This document shows, in pieces, positions 53,410 to 63,469 of a stretch of 64,000 nucleotides of DNA (position 1 is the first letter of the stretch; each line of letters begins with the position of its first letter). The notes under the pieces are model-generated. The model did not search any database. It saw only the letters and a list, made by a program, of their open reading frames with translations, and was not told where the DNA came from. The position numbers and the translations under genes are program-made. This stretch comes from Phragmitibacter sp. (GTDB lineage Bacteria > Verrucomicrobiota > Verrucomicrobiia > Verrucomicrobiales > Verrucomicrobiaceae): the NCBI GenBank assembly GCA_025361865.1, contig JANYJH010000418.1, positions 18,629 through 82,628 of the forward strand, given 5' to 3'.

Positions 53410-54582
53410 TTATTCCGCCAAGCCACGCTTCCTCATCTCCGCCAAGGTCCACTCATATTCAGCGCTGAGTTGGTCCACCACATCGCCGGATCGCAGGCCC
53501 TCGGGCAGCACTTCCCAGGTATAGGTTTCCATCTCGATGTGCTGGCAGGCTTCGGGCTTTTTAGCCAGCCAGTCCAAGCAGCCCAACAGATGATCTTTGG
53601 TATCGCCAAAGCCACCCGTCGGCTCGGCATGAAGCGGCACATGGAAATGCACGCGCCATTCGTCGCCCAGCTCATTCGGCGCGGAAGCCGCCCACTGCAT
53701 GGCATTGGGAATGTCCCGGAAGCGGCGCAAGGGATTGTCCCCTTCCCTCGCGATGACTTGATGGAAATAGACGGGCTCATCAAAGCTGCTGAGGCGCGCC
53801 AAATTCTCCTTGGTCGGCTTCAGCTTCAAAGCCGAACTCAGGTGGAGCTTGCTCAAGCGAATGCCCGCGCCAGTGATGCGGTCCAGCGCTTCCGCGGCTT
53901 CCTCGAACTCAATGGCGAGGTGGCAGCAGTCATAGTTAAGTCCCACGAATTTAAAGAAGTCCGTGTCCTGCGGGAAACGGTCGTGGTAGAGGCCGAAGAA
54001 CTTGAGCGTCTCGCCACTCGTTTCAAAGAGGCCCAACGGCTCCGGTTCGAGGCCCAAATGCAAATCATGTCCGGTGGCCACGCTGAGTTTTTCAATGTGT
54101 TCGCGACATGCCTTGAGATTCACGAAGATCGCCTCCAGTTCATCCTCACCGATGCCGAATTCTTTGTGCGAACCGGGCAAGGTGCTGACGCTCCCGCTCA
54201 TCCCTTTGGGAAGCAGCTTAGAGAGAATATCAAAGAGCAGATTCGTGTAATCCAAGCGAGCCGGGCTGGTCCAGTCTGGCTTGAAGACCTGCTCCTTCAC
54301 CCGTGTGCCGTGGAACGAGCCATAAGGAAAGCCGTTGATGGTATAGACATAGCAGGCGTTCTTTTCCAGCCACTCCTGAAACTCCGCGAGCTGGCACGGC
54401 TGGTCCAGTTCCCGCGCCGCTTGTTCACTCAGTCTGAGGCCGATTCCATAAGGCAGGCCGGGCGCGACGCGTTTGCGCACGCGCAGGGAGTAGTCCTCCA
54501 AACCCCGCCATGTTTCCGCCCACGTTTCGCCGCGATGAATGTTCGTGCAATAACCGAGATGAATGCCGTGATGGAGTAGCAT
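53410..54582 (-). CDS. eboE: EboE, TIM-barrel metabolite traffic protein
   Basis: 390 residues. It has the EboE start HHGIHLGYCTNIHRGETW and NGFPYGSFHG, with TIM-barrel metal candidates in HLGLEPEPLGL (Glu), GLNYDCCHLAIEFE (Asp, His) and HLSSALK. EboE is required for the ebo product in cyanobacteria and other groups. It is the 5'-most ebo gene visible; eboA, eboB and eboF are not found here. The short TA pair separates it from eboC and eboD. Confidence 0.87.
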   Translation of the reverse strand: MLLHHGIHLGYCTNIHRGETWAETWRGLEDYSLRVRKRVAPGLPYGIGLRLSEQAARELDQPCQLAEFQEWLEKNACYVYTINGFPYGSFHGTRVKEQVFKPDWTSPARLDYTNLLFDILSKLLPKGMSGSVSTLPGSHKEFGIGEDELEAIFVNLKACREHIEKLSVATGHDLHLGLEPEPLGLFETSGETLKFFGLYHDRFPQDTDFFKFVGLNYDCCHLAIEFEEAAEALDRITGAGIRLSKLHLSSALKLKPTKENLARLSSFDEPVYFHQVIAREGDNPLRRFRDIPNAMQWAASAPNELGDEWRVHFHVPLHAEPTGGFGDTKDHLLGCLDWLAKKPEACQHIEMETYTWEVLPEGLRSGDVVDQLSAEYEWTLAEMRKRGLAE

Positions 54583-54738
54583 GAGGGGCGGAATCTAGCC
54601 ACGCCAAGAGCGAGTGCGAAGATTTTTTATGAGAGATGGCAAAGCCTCATTCCTTACGTAGGATGATGCCAACCGCGCACTTGGCCTCGATTTTGCTAAG
54701 ATGTCTTTGAACCCAACTTTAACCCAATCCCATGACTC

Positions 54739-56190
54739 ATGCTGCTAGACAGCTACGATAAAGAAAACTTCTTCGACGAAATGTTCGGCGAGGACGCTAA
54801 GGCGCATCCGCACTATCAAAAAGTGCTGGAGCGATTCCAACGGCTCACCACTGCGGAATACCGACAGAAGCAAACCGCCGTCGATCTGGCGTTCATGCGC
54901 GGCGGGGTAACGTTCACGGTCTATAATGACAATCAGGGAACGGAACGCATCTTCCCTTTTGACCTCATGCCGCGCGTCATCCCTGCGAAGGAATGGGACT
55001 TGATTGAGCGCGGGCTGATCCAGCGCATCACGGCGCTGAACATGTTTCTGGATGACATCTACCATGAGCAAAAGATCCTCCGGGATCGCGTCATCCCCCC
55101 GCACTATGTGCTGAACGCGAAGCATTTCCGACGTGAGTTCATGGGCTGCGACGTTCCCAAAGGCATCTACATCCACATCTGCGGCACGGATTTGATTCGT
55201 GGTCGTGACGGTGGCTATCTCGTTCTCGAAGACAATTTGCGCTGCCCCAGTGGAGCCAGTTACATGCTGGAAAACCGTGCGGCCTTGAAGCGGGCGTTCC
55301 CGAATCTTTATCAATCCGCACGCGTCAAGCCCGTGGACAGCTATGCGGCGGACTTGCGCAAAGCTTTGCAATACGCCGTGCCGCAGTCGCTCGGTAATGA
55401 GCAGCCCAATGTCGTGCTCCTCACGCCGGGCGTTTATAACAGCGCTTACTTTGAGCACGCTTTCTTGGCCCGTCAGATGGGCATTCCCATCGTTGAAGGT
55501 CGTGACCTCATCGTGCGTGATGCCCGCGTTTACATGCGCACCACAGCGGGCCTTGTGCCGGTGGATGTGATCTATCGTCGCGTGGATGATGACTTCCTTG
55601 ACCCCTCTGTTTTCAGGTCTGACTCGCTGCTCGGCGTGCCCGGACTCGTCAGCGCCTACCGCGCTGGAAACGTCAGTTTGGCGAACGCCATCGGCACGGG
55701 TGTCGCGGATGATAAGGTCATCTACTACTTCGTCCCGCGCATTATCAAATACTACCTTGGGGAAGAACCGATCCTGCCTAATGTGGAGACCTTCCTGGCC
55801 AGTGAGCCAAAGGATTGCGCTTACATTTTGGAGAACCTGAACAAGCTCGTGGTCAAATCCGCGAACGAAGCCGGTGGCTACGGGATGCTCATGGGACCGT
55901 GGGCCACGCAGGAAGAGATCGAGGAGTTCCGCAAGATGATCATCGCCAATCCGCGCAACTTCATCGGCCAGCCGCCGATCTCGCTTTCACGCCATCCTAC
56001 CTGGGTGAGTGAACAAGAAGATTTCGAGGGCCGACATGTGGACTTACGCCCCTATGTTCTCTATGGCGACAAGATCACTGTCAACCCTGGTGGCCTGACC
56101 CGCGTGGCCCTTCGCAAAGGCTCCCTCGTCGTGAACTCCTCCCAAGGCGGCGGCTCGAAGGACACCTGGGTGCTGCATGGGGACGACTAG
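54739..56190 (+). CDS. Circularly permuted ATP-grasp protein (DUF404/DUF407)
   Basis: 483 residues, normal for the family. Diagnostic regions are [63 protein letters not shown] and [10 protein letters not shown]. It is the first of three genes (ATP-grasp, alpha-E, transglutaminase) conserved together in many bacteria. These proteins have an ATP-grasp fold and are thought to ligate peptides or amide bonds, but the product is uncertain. An AT-rich palindrome separates it from the next gene. Confidence 0.92.
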   Translation: MLLDSYDKENFFDEMFGEDAKAHPHYQKVLERFQRLTTAEYRQKQTAVDLAFMRGGVTFTVYNDNQGTERIFPFDLMPRVIPAKEWDLIERGLIQRITALNMFLDDIYHEQKILRDRVIPPHYVLNAKHFRREFMGCDVPKGIYIHICGTDLIRGRDGGYLVLEDNLRCPSGASYMLENRAALKRAFPNLYQSARVKPVDSYAADLRKALQYAVPQSLGNEQPNVVLLTPGVYNSAYFEHAFLARQMGIPIVEGRDLIVRDARVYMRTTAGLVPVDVIYRRVDDDFLDPSVFRSDSLLGVPGLVSAYRAGNVSLANAIGTGVADDKVIYYFVPRIIKYYLGEEPILPNVETFLASEPKDCAYILENLNKLVVKSANEAGGYGMLMGPWATQEEIEEFRKMIIANPRNFIGQPPISLSRHPTWVSEQEDFEGRHVDLRPYVLYGDKITVNPGGLTRVALRKGSLVVNSSQGGGSKDTWVLHGDD

Positions 56191-56202
56191 CGCGCGGCGC
56201 GC

Positions 56203-56315
56203 GAATTAAGAATTAAAAATTAGGAATGATAAATTCTGATCTCCTGAATCAAAACTTGCCCCTCGCAGCCTCTTCTGTTCTTCATTCTTAATTCATAATT
56301 TCTAATTCTTAATTC
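56203..56315. repeat. AT-rich inverted repeat in the ATP-grasp / alpha-E gap
   Basis: The left arm (56203-56229) and right arm (56281-56315) are inverted copies of a GAATTAAGAATTA-type sequence with a few mismatches and a 51-bp centre. It fills the intergenic space and starts beside a GC-only palindrome (56191-56203). Similar AATTAAGAATTA elements are, from memory, dispersed repeats in several phyla. It would form a long hairpin in the transcript. Confidence 0.7.
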
Positions 56316-56334
56316 CTACCTAACTCTGCTTCAG

Positions 56335-57414
56335 ATGACCTCCTCCCTTTCAGCCATCGCACCGCGCCGCAGTGCCAATGTCATGCTCTCCCGTGTGGCA
56401 AACTCGCTCTACTGGATGAGCCGCTACATTGAACGGGCTGAAAATATTTCCCGTCTTCTGGATGTGAACCTTCAGTTGATGCTGGACTTTGTGCCGCTGG
56501 ATGACCAGCAGCTTAAGGAGCACTGGCTGCCCATTCTGCGATCTGCCGGAGATGAAGAAACCTTCTTCAAGCACTACGAAACGGCGAACAGCCAGAGCGT
56601 GACGGAGTTCATGACCTTCCATGAAGAGAACCCGAACTCAGTCCTCTCCTGCCTCTTTGCCGCTCGGGAAAATGCGCGGCAGATTCGCGATCAAATCTCT
56701 CTGGAGATGTTCGAGGTGCTCAACGACTGCTACCTCTTCTTAAAGTCGAAGGGCGCCCGCGATGTCTGGAACATGGGAGCCCACGACTTCTATGAGCAGA
56801 TCAAAAAATACTCCCAACTGTTTCAGGGCCTGACTGACTCCACCTTCCCACGGAACGAGGGCTATGAGTTCATCCAGTTCGGTAAGTTCCTAGAGCGTGC
56901 GGACAAGACCACGCGCATTCTGGATTTGAAATATCACATCCTTCTTCCGCAAGTGAGTGATGTCGGCGGTGCCGTGGATGCCGCCCAGTGGCAGGCCGTC
57001 TTGCGCTCCGCGAGTGCTTTGGAAGGCTATCGGAATTTCCATGTGGCGGACATCGTGCCGTGGAAGGTCGTGGAGTTCCTTCTCTTCTCAGAGGAGTTCC
57101 CGCGGGCCATCCGCTTTTGCTTGCAGCGTGTGGACAACTTCCTGCACCTCCTCGCAGGAACAAATAAAGGTGAGTATCGAAGCGAGGCGGAACGCGCCTT
57201 TGGTCGGATGCTCTCGGACATGAATTTCATGCGGATCGAAGACATCATGAACTCTGGTCTTCATCAGTATTTGGAGACCATTCAGACGGCGCTGGACCAC
57301 ATGGATGACTTCATCCATCAGGCGTTCATGGAGCATCCGCCGACGGATATGGCCGCTGAAATCCGCCTTCATCAACAGGAAACTCAGCAGCAACAGCAGG
57401 GCCTTGCAGCATGA
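56335..57414 (+). CDS. Alpha-E domain protein (DUF403)
   Basis: 359 residues, all-helical. Family markers are MLSRVANSLYWMSRYIERAENISRLLDVNL, with NSLYWMSRYIERAEN being the family's hallmark, and LERADKTTRILDLKYH. It always accompanies the circularly permuted ATP-grasp and transglutaminase-like proteins. Precise biochemical role is unknown. It overlaps the next gene by 4 bp. Confidence 0.92.
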   Translation: MTSSLSAIAPRRSANVMLSRVANSLYWMSRYIERAENISRLLDVNLQLMLDFVPLDDQQLKEHWLPILRSAGDEETFFKHYETANSQSVTEFMTFHEENPNSVLSCLFAARENARQIRDQISLEMFEVLNDCYLFLKSKGARDVWNMGAHDFYEQIKKYSQLFQGLTDSTFPRNEGYEFIQFGKFLERADKTTRILDLKYHILLPQVSDVGGAVDAAQWQAVLRSASALEGYRNFHVADIVPWKVVEFLLFSEEFPRAIRFCLQRVDNFLHLLAGTNKGEYRSEAERAFGRMLSDMNFMRIEDIMNSGLHQYLETIQTALDHMDDFIHQAFMEHPPTDMAAEIRLHQQETQQQQQGLAA

Positions 57415-58298
57415 GCGCCGCTGTTCCCGCTGAGACTGAATGGACGCTTCCCCAGTTGCTGCGAGTGCAGCACATCACTCGCTATGCCTATAAAGGCATG
57501 GTCTGCGATAGCTTCAATGAAGCCCGCCTCCACCCCGTGGATGATCACGGGCAGAAGTGCCGTGAGTTCCATCTGCGGATCGAGCCGAACGCCGTCGTCC
57601 GTGAATACCCGGACTTCTACGGGAACCACGTTCACTACTTCGATGTCACCGCCCTCCATGATTGGCTGGAAGTCGAGGCCCTCTCCCTAGTGCAAACCAA
57701 TGCCGATGACCGGGGCAGCGTGCCCTTGAACGTCAGCCCCGGCACCCTCCAAGACCCGGAGGTGCGGGAAGACTGCTTCTCATTTCTGGGCACTTCAGAA
57801 TTCGTCTCCCTCGGCTCCGCCATCTGGCGTGAAGCTCTGGATGCGCTCCCCAGCGGCGTGCATGATTTGTGGCAGGACACCGTGATCATCGGCAGGCATA
57901 TCTTCGAGAACTTTAAATACTCCCCCCGTAGCACCACGGCGAACACCCATCCTGAAGAAGTCATCCGCTCCCGCGAAGGTGTTTGTCAGGACTTCGCCCA
58001 CGTCATGATCGGCATGTGCCGCAGTCAGGGCGTTCCCGCCCGTTATGTGAGCGGCTACTTCTACAATCAAAACCGCGCGCCAGATGAGATCGAAGCCAGT
58101 CATGCCTGGGTGGAAGTCTTCATTCCGGGCTACGGCTGGAAAGGCTTTGATCCGACGCATAACCGCCCCGCAGACACCCGTTACGTAAAGCTCTCCATCG
58201 GGCGGGACTACGCGGACATCCGTCCCGTCGGCGGGAACTATCGCGGGAAAGGCACCCAGAAGCTCACTGTGGAAGTGCGCGTGACGCTGGCCGTCTAA
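57411..58298 (+). CDS. Transglutaminase-like protein
   Basis: 295 residues. An N-terminal beta domain (VQHITRYAYKGMVCDSFNEARLHP, shown in parts: VQHITRYAYKG) precedes the transglutaminase core. The catalytic Cys is in SREGVCQDFAHVMIGM, His in EIEASHAWVEVF and Asp in FDPTHNRPADTRYVK. Cysteine-protease-like chemistry is expected, such as peptide cleavage or transfer in the three-gene system. It follows the alpha-E gene with a 4-bp overlap. Confidence 0.92.
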   Translation: MSAAVPAETEWTLPQLLRVQHITRYAYKGMVCDSFNEARLHPVDDHGQKCREFHLRIEPNAVVREYPDFYGNHVHYFDVTALHDWLEVEALSLVQTNADDRGSVPLNVSPGTLQDPEVREDCFSFLGTSEFVSLGSAIWREALDALPSGVHDLWQDTVIIGRHIFENFKYSPRSTTANTHPEEVIRSREGVCQDFAHVMIGMCRSQGVPARYVSGYFYNQNRAPDEIEASHAWVEVFIPGYGWKGFDPTHNRPADTRYVKLSIGRDYADIRPVGGNYRGKGTQKLTVEVRVTLAV

Positions 58299-58382
58299 AG
58301 CCGCCATTGCGCCTTATCGTGAGGCATCAGGGCGACACGAATATTTGATCGCGAAGTTCGTATTCCTCTGTTCCTATACCTT

Positions 58383-59381
58383 ATGATCAAACGCTTCCTC
58401 TTCCTCCTCGCCGTCCTTCCCCTGACGCTCCCAGCTCAAACGCCCGCGCCCGCCAAGCCAGCGCCCCCGAAGGCCATCATTAATCCTGGCGAGGTGGATG
58501 AAGACTATCGCTTCCAAGGCGAATACTCCGGCGGCGCGAAGGACAAAACAATGGGCGTGCAAGTCTGGGCTCAAGGCGATGGGAAATTTGAAGCCGTCTC
58601 CTATCACGGCGGCCTGCCCGGTGATGGCTGGGATGGCGACCGCTCCACCGTGAAGCGCATCAGCGGAGCCCGTTCTGAGGCGGATAAGAACCTCGTCACC
58701 TTCCAACAAGAAGAGCTCACCGGGAAACTGGATGGGAAGACCCTCAGCGCCTACGCTGCGGATGGATCATTGATCGCCACCTTGCCGCGCAAAGACCGCG
58801 TGAGTCCCACGCTCGGAGCCACACCACCAGCAACGGCCAAAGTGCTCTTTGATGGCAAGGCCAACAACGATTTCAACAACTCCACCGTGACCCCAGACGG
58901 CCTGTTGGAAGAAGGGGCCACCAGCCAGGAGAAGCTCACGGACTTCACCCTACATCTTGAATTCATGCTCTGCTACAAGCCCAAAGGCCGGGGCCAGGAC
59001 CGCAGTAACAGCGGCGTGTATTTGCAGAGTCGTTACGAAGTGCAAGTCCTCGACAGCTTCGCCCTCGAAGGAAAGAACAACGAATGCGGCGGCATCTACA
59101 CCATCGCCGCGCCCAAGCAAAATCTCTGCTACCCGCCCCTCACCTGGCAGACTTACGACATCGACTTCACCGCCGCCAAGTATGATGCCAATGGCAAAAA
59201 GACCGTGAACGCCAAAGCCACCGTGAGACACAACGGCTACCTCATCCATGAGAACGTCGAGCTTCCTCACACCACCACTTCTGCCCCTTTGAAGGAGGAG
59301 AACGTTCCTGCCCCCCTCCACCTCCAGAATCACGGGAATCCCGTGAGGTATCGGAATATCTGGGTGCTGGTGAAGCCGTGA
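58383..59381 (+). CDS. Secreted DUF1080 protein (3-keto-disaccharide hydrolase domain)
   Basis: 332 residues with a signal peptide ending near LPAQ. The N-terminal third (about 50-130) has the small domain EYSGGAKDKTMGVQVWAQGDG. The C-terminal two-thirds is DUF1080, with VLFDGKANNDF, RSNSGVYLQSRYEVQVLDSF, CGGIYTIAAPKQNLCYPPLTW and PLHLQNHGNPVRYRNIWV. The domain is abundant in Planctomycetes and Verrucomicrobia and probably acts on polysaccharide-derived disaccharides. Confidence 0.9.
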   Translation: MIKRFLFLLAVLPLTLPAQTPAPAKPAPPKAIINPGEVDEDYRFQGEYSGGAKDKTMGVQVWAQGDGKFEAVSYHGGLPGDGWDGDRSTVKRISGARSEADKNLVTFQQEELTGKLDGKTLSAYAADGSLIATLPRKDRVSPTLGATPPATAKVLFDGKANNDFNNSTVTPDGLLEEGATSQEKLTDFTLHLEFMLCYKPKGRGQDRSNSGVYLQSRYEVQVLDSFALEGKNNECGGIYTIAAPKQNLCYPPLTWQTYDIDFTAAKYDANGKKTVNAKATVRHNGYLIHENVELPHTTTSAPLKEENVPAPLHLQNHGNPVRYRNIWVLVKP

Positions 59382-59425
59382 TTCATCTCTTTCAAAAAAG
59401 ATGTCCTAATAAGGAACGGAGAACC

Positions 59426-62400
59426 TCACGGACTGCTGACCTTCACGCGCAGGAAACGCCGAGTGGCGGGTGGTGAAGCCACGGTGTCACGAATCGTTAC
59501 TACGGTGCGATCCGTCAGATCCGTGTAAGCACTGACGGTTGACGCAGAGAAGCCATCGGTGCTGATCCATACTGTGGTCCAACTATTGGAAACGAGCGTG
59601 TCGGAGGCTTCCACATAATAGGTGAGACCTGAGGTGAACTTCCGCACAGGGAAGGTGATTTCGCCATACTTGGTGGCTCCTGGAGTAGTGGTAAAGGAGG
59701 GTCCAGCATTGGATGTTCCTGAGTTCGCATTGGTCATGAAAGCGAACTCCTGCAAGTTCGTGAGTCCATCGTGATCTGGGTCAGCATCGGGTAGGGCATT
59801 GGCTCCACTCAATCCCTGACTGGCAGCCCAGTTGGCCACGGCCTGACTCACGGTGATGCTGAAATTTTGAGTGGCTGCGGTGCCGATGCTGTTGCTGGCG
59901 GTGACGGTTCCCGTGAAGACGCCTGTAGCGGTTGGTGTTCCCGTGATCGCTCCCATAGTGCTCAGGCTCAAACCGCTCGGCAAGGCTCCCGTCGTTACGA
60001 TGAAGGTCGGCACTGGGAAGCCTGCTGCCGTATAGCTGAAGCTGTAAGCCGTGCCCATGAGTCCTGATGTGGGCGGCGGACCATTGGTGAAGGTCGGCGG
60101 TTGATTGATGGCAATGCTGAAGTTCTGGGTGGCGGTGCCCGCGACATTCGTAGCCGTGATCGTTCCCGTGAACAGCCCTGAAGCCGTCGCAGTTCCTGTG
60201 ATCGCCCCAGCGCTGCTAAGCGTGAGTCCAGTGGGCAAAGCACCTGCGGTCACGGAGAACGTCGGAGCGGGTGCACCACTAGCGGTGACGGTGAAGCTGT
60301 AAGCGGTATTGATCAAGCTGGTCGCGGTCGGTGTGCTGCTGGTGAAAGCAGGCACCTGGTTGATCGTGATGCTGAAGTTCTGTGTGACGGTTCCAGCAGC
60401 ATTGGTGGCGGTGGTCGTTCCAGTAAAGGTGCCTAATGCGCTGGGAGTGCCCGTGATGGTTCCATCGGTGCTCATCGTTAATCCTGTCGGGAGAGCACCA
60501 GCAGTAACCGAGAAGGTCGGAGCTGGCGTTCCACTCCCTGTGCAGGTGAAGCTGTAAGCGACGCCTAGAATGCCCGTAGTCGTGGGAGCGCTGCTCGTGA
60601 AAGCGGGAACTTGATTGATCGTGATACTGAAACTCTGCGGCACGGTGCCTGCCGTATTGGTAGCCGTGATCGTTCCGGTAAAAGTGCCAACCGCGCTGGG
60701 AGTGCCCGTGATGGCTCCAGCGCTACTCAAGCTCAAGCCTGTGGGCAAAGCGCCAGCAGTGACAGAGAACGTCGGAGCTGGAAAACCAGTCGCGGCACAG
60801 CTAAAACTATAAGCCGTGCCGACCTTCCCTGTGGAAGTCGGAGCAGCGCTAGTGAAGGTAGGCGTTTGGTTGATCGTCATGTTGAAGTTCTGCGTAGCCG
60901 CCGTGCCGATTCCATTGTTCGCCGTAATCACTCCTGAAAAGACGCCCGACACCGTTGGAGTGCCCGTAACAGCTCCCGCACTGCTCAAGCTCAAGCCTGT
61001 GGGCAACACCCCAGTCGTGACGCTGAAAGTCGGCGCAGGGAAGCCGGAGGCAGTGCAGTTGAAGGTGTAAGCCGAGCCGACCAGTCCAGTCGTGGTGGGA
61101 GCACTGCTCGTGAATGCAGGAGGCTGATTGACCGTGATACTGAAATTCTGCGTCACTGATCCAGCGACGTTGGACGCCGTCACCGTCCCCGCGAAGATGC
61201 CTGAGGCCGTCGGTGTTCCAGAAATCACACCCGCAGTGCTCAAGCTCAACCCACCGGGTAATGCCCCTGCCGTCACGCTGAAGGTAGGCGCTGGCGTGCC
61301 CGTGGTCGTGTAAGTAAAGATCGTGTAAGCCGATCCCACCAAGCCGATACTGGCTGGCGGACCATTGGTGATCGCCGGCATTTGATTCACCGTGACCGCG
61401 AAGGTTTGCGTAACGGTGTTTCCATCAAGATCGGTTGCCGTGACGGTGACGTTGGTTTGGCCCGCTGAAAGCGCATTGATCTGAACGTTCGTGCCGCTGA
61501 TGGTCGCGCTGGCTACCGCAGAGTTCGTGTTACCAGTCACGCTGTAACTCAAGACGGCTACTGGGGCGGCGGAGGTGATGCTCACCACCTTGGTCGTGTC
61601 CATGCTGGCGGAGGAGGAGGTGAGCGGCCAGTTATCCATGCTGGTGGTAGTCCCACCAAGATTCACGCTGTAGGTAGCATTGGGCAATCCAGCGATGGCG
61701 TCGGCCACGGTCATACCACTCCCAGCAACGCGGGCAAAAGCCGTGAAGCCACCATTCTGGTTGTCGAGATTACTGCTGTTATCCGCTAAGTTAACGAAGA
61801 ACTGATCGGTGGCACTGTTCGGATCAGTCCCCAGTTTGGCCATCGCCACGGTGCCGCGCAGGTTCGAGACACCGGGCTCATTGGTTGGAGAGGCACTGGT
61901 CGTCGTCACACTGAAGTTGTTGGGGGCGGACGAAACCTTGAAAGCTCCACCCTGGACGATAAAGCCGGGCACGGAACGATGGAACACGCTCCCGTTGTAG
62001 TTGTTGGTCGCAGCGTTCACGTAACTCAGGAAGTTCGTAACCGTCTGCGGCGTGGCGGTGTTGAAAAGGATGAAATCCATTGTGCCTATATTCGTTTTGA
62101 CCCGCACGGCGGATTCAGCATCGGGATCAGAGAATTTATCAGACAGGGTGACGCTCGTGTTGCCACCTGTCGTGAGGATTTGCGCAGCAATGGTCGTAGC
62201 CGTGACTGGCGGTCTGACGACGCGGATACGGACAGGCAATGTAGCCGTCCAACCACCTGTAAATGTGGCACTCAGGGTAGCCGTGAAAAGACCATACTGC
62301 GTCGGCGTTCCTGTGATGGCTCCCGTGCTGGTGCTGAAGCTCATTCCGGTGGGGAGACCCGTGGCCGCATTCCAAGAAGTGCGGGTCACGCCAGTGGTGG

Positions 62401-63469
62401 TCGCAGCTTGATAAGTGTAGGTGTAGTTTGCTCCGAATTCGATGTAGGGGAGACTCGTGAAAACATCCTTCGTCGTGCCAGTCGCTGTGTTTGAATGAGC
62501 GGACTCGATAATAGTCGTTCTCGGGCTTACGGGCTGATAAGCCGCAGCGACCTGGAAATCATACGCAGTGCCCGGGGAAAGACCGGTTACACTGTAGGTC
62601 GTTGCGTTTGCCGCAGTGTAACTCAGAAAGGTGTAACTGCCTGACCCACTCAAGCGGGCATAAACCGCGTAGCCTCCTTCAATTTGGGAATTATCTGTCC
62701 AAGATAAATTTACCTGAGTAGCAGAGGTTGCGGTGGCAGTCAGACCTGACGGAGCATTAAACGGGGTCGTAACAGAGATCACATTCGAGTAACTCGTGTA
62801 ACTGGTGGGGTTCGCTGCAGTTCCTTTAAAGCCCCTCACGCGGAACTGATAGGCGGTGCCGGGTTCCCAACCGCTGAAGTTTAACGAAGAGACATTTGCC
62901 GCTACGCTGGCGGCTACGGTGTAGGCTGAGGTGGGAGGGATGACGTATTCATAAAATTGACCTGCATCACCCGCAGCATTGTCCACCACGAGAAACCGCA
63001 AGGCTGTTTCACTGGTAGCGGTTGCAGAAAGAATATTGGGCGTGTTGAAATCAGCCGTCGTAAGCGTGATTGCGCTGGTATAAGTTGAAATATTCCCCGC
63101 GCTGGTATTTGTGATGTAGGAGGCCACTTGAATACTAAACGTGGTATTGTTTGCCAGACTGAGCGCCAAGATGACGTTGCCAGTTCCGGCTGTCGTGGCA
63201 TTGGTTGAACCACTTCCAGAGGCTATCTGGATATGTTGGGTGCCCTGCCCACTTGGCGTTAGTGCAATATCAAATCCGGTTTCATTGGTTGAATTGTCAT
63301 CGACGGTTACATATACCGTGCTCGTCGTCGAAGCGCTGATGACCGAAGCACTGATATTATTGGGTGCAGCAGGCACGGTGGCACGCGCGACAACCGTCAT
63401 TAAGACAAGAATCAAACCGACGCTTAATAAGGGCAGTGATTCCCGGAGGCGGGGGTATAAGAAGGACAT
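59426..63469 (-). CDS. Giant secreted FN3 / cyclophilin / Ig-like repeat protein
   Basis: 1347 residues from ATG 63469. An N-terminal signal peptide (about 1-31, MSFLYPRLRESLPLLS onwards) leads into two or more fibronectin type III-like domains (APSGLTATATSATQVNLSWT near residue 240). An Ig-like He_PIG domain and a cyclophilin-type peptidyl-prolyl isomerase domain follow (VKTNIGTMDFILFNTATP, VFHRSVPGFIVQGG, GTVAMAKLGTDPNSATDQFFVNLADNS in parts; about 480-640). Then come six near-identical He_PIG repeats and a Ca-binding type-3 tail (DADPDHDGLTNLQEF). It is probably an exported adhesin or polymer-binding protein. The cyclophilin may assist folding of the exported repeats. Confidence 0.88.
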   Translation of the reverse strand: MSFLYPRLRESLPLLSVGLILVLMTVVARATVPAAPNNISASVISASTTSTVYVTVDDNSTNETGFDIALTPSGQGTQHIQIASGSGSTNATTAGTGNVILALSLANNTTFSIQVASYITNTSAGNISTYTSAITLTTADFNTPNILSATATSETALRFLVVDNAAGDAGQFYEYVIPPTSAYTVAASVAANVSSLNFSGWEPGTAYQFRVRGFKGTAANPTSYTSYSNVISVTTPFNAPSGLTATATSATQVNLSWTDNSQIEGGYAVYARLSGSGSYTFLSYTAANATTYSVTGLSPGTAYDFQVAAAYQPVSPRTTIIESAHSNTATGTTKDVFTSLPYIEFGANYTYTYQAATTTGVTRTSWNAATGLPTGMSFSTSTGAITGTPTQYGLFTATLSATFTGGWTATLPVRIRVVRPPVTATTIAAQILTTGGNTSVTLSDKFSDPDAESAVRVKTNIGTMDFILFNTATPQTVTNFLSYVNAATNNYNGSVFHRSVPGFIVQGGAFKVSSAPNNFSVTTTSASPTNEPGVSNLRGTVAMAKLGTDPNSATDQFFVNLADNSSNLDNQNGGFTAFARVAGSGMTVADAIAGLPNATYSVNLGGTTTSMDNWPLTSSSASMDTTKVVSITSAAPVAVLSYSVTGNTNSAVASATISGTNVQINALSAGQTNVTVTATDLDGNTVTQTFAVTVNQMPAITNGPPASIGLVGSAYTIFTYTTTGTPAPTFSVTAGALPGGLSLSTAGVISGTPTASGIFAGTVTASNVAGSVTQNFSITVNQPPAFTSSAPTTTGLVGSAYTFNCTASGFPAPTFSVTTGVLPTGLSLSSAGAVTGTPTVSGVFSGVITANNGIGTAATQNFNMTINQTPTFTSAAPTSTGKVGTAYSFSCAATGFPAPTFSVTAGALPTGLSLSSAGAITGTPSAVGTFTGTITATNTAGTVPQSFSITINQVPAFTSSAPTTTGILGVAYSFTCTGSGTPAPTFSVTAGALPTGLTMSTDGTITGTPSALGTFTGTTTATNAAGTVTQNFSITINQVPAFTSSTPTATSLINTAYSFTVTASGAPAPTFSVTAGALPTGLTLSSAGAITGTATASGLFTGTITATNVAGTATQNFSIAINQPPTFTNGPPPTSGLMGTAYSFSYTAAGFPVPTFIVTTGALPSGLSLSTMGAITGTPTATGVFTGTVTASNSIGTAATQNFSITVSQAVANWAASQGLSGANALPDADPDHDGLTNLQEFAFMTNANSGTSNAGPSFTTTPGATKYGEITFPVRKFTSGLTYYVEASDTLVSNSWTTVWISTDGFSASTVSAYTDLTDRTVVTIRDTVASPPATRRFLRVKVSSP
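59850..61390 (-). repeat. Tandem repeat of about 256 bp, six copies, within the Ig-like region
   Basis: Units start near 59853, 60110, 60366, 60621, 60876 and 61134, with spacings of 255-260 bp (85 residues each); a seventh divergent boundary is near 61394. Each encodes a FSVTAGALPTGLSLSSAGAI-type Ig (He_PIG) domain. Copies share long nearly identical DNA stretches, which implies recent duplication or gene conversion, and is a likely source of length variation and assembly errors. Confidence 0.85.

Noticed and set aside
59850..61390. CRISPR-like array
   Set aside because: Repeat units are 255-260 bp, coding and domain-sized; no short direct repeats with unique spacers are present.
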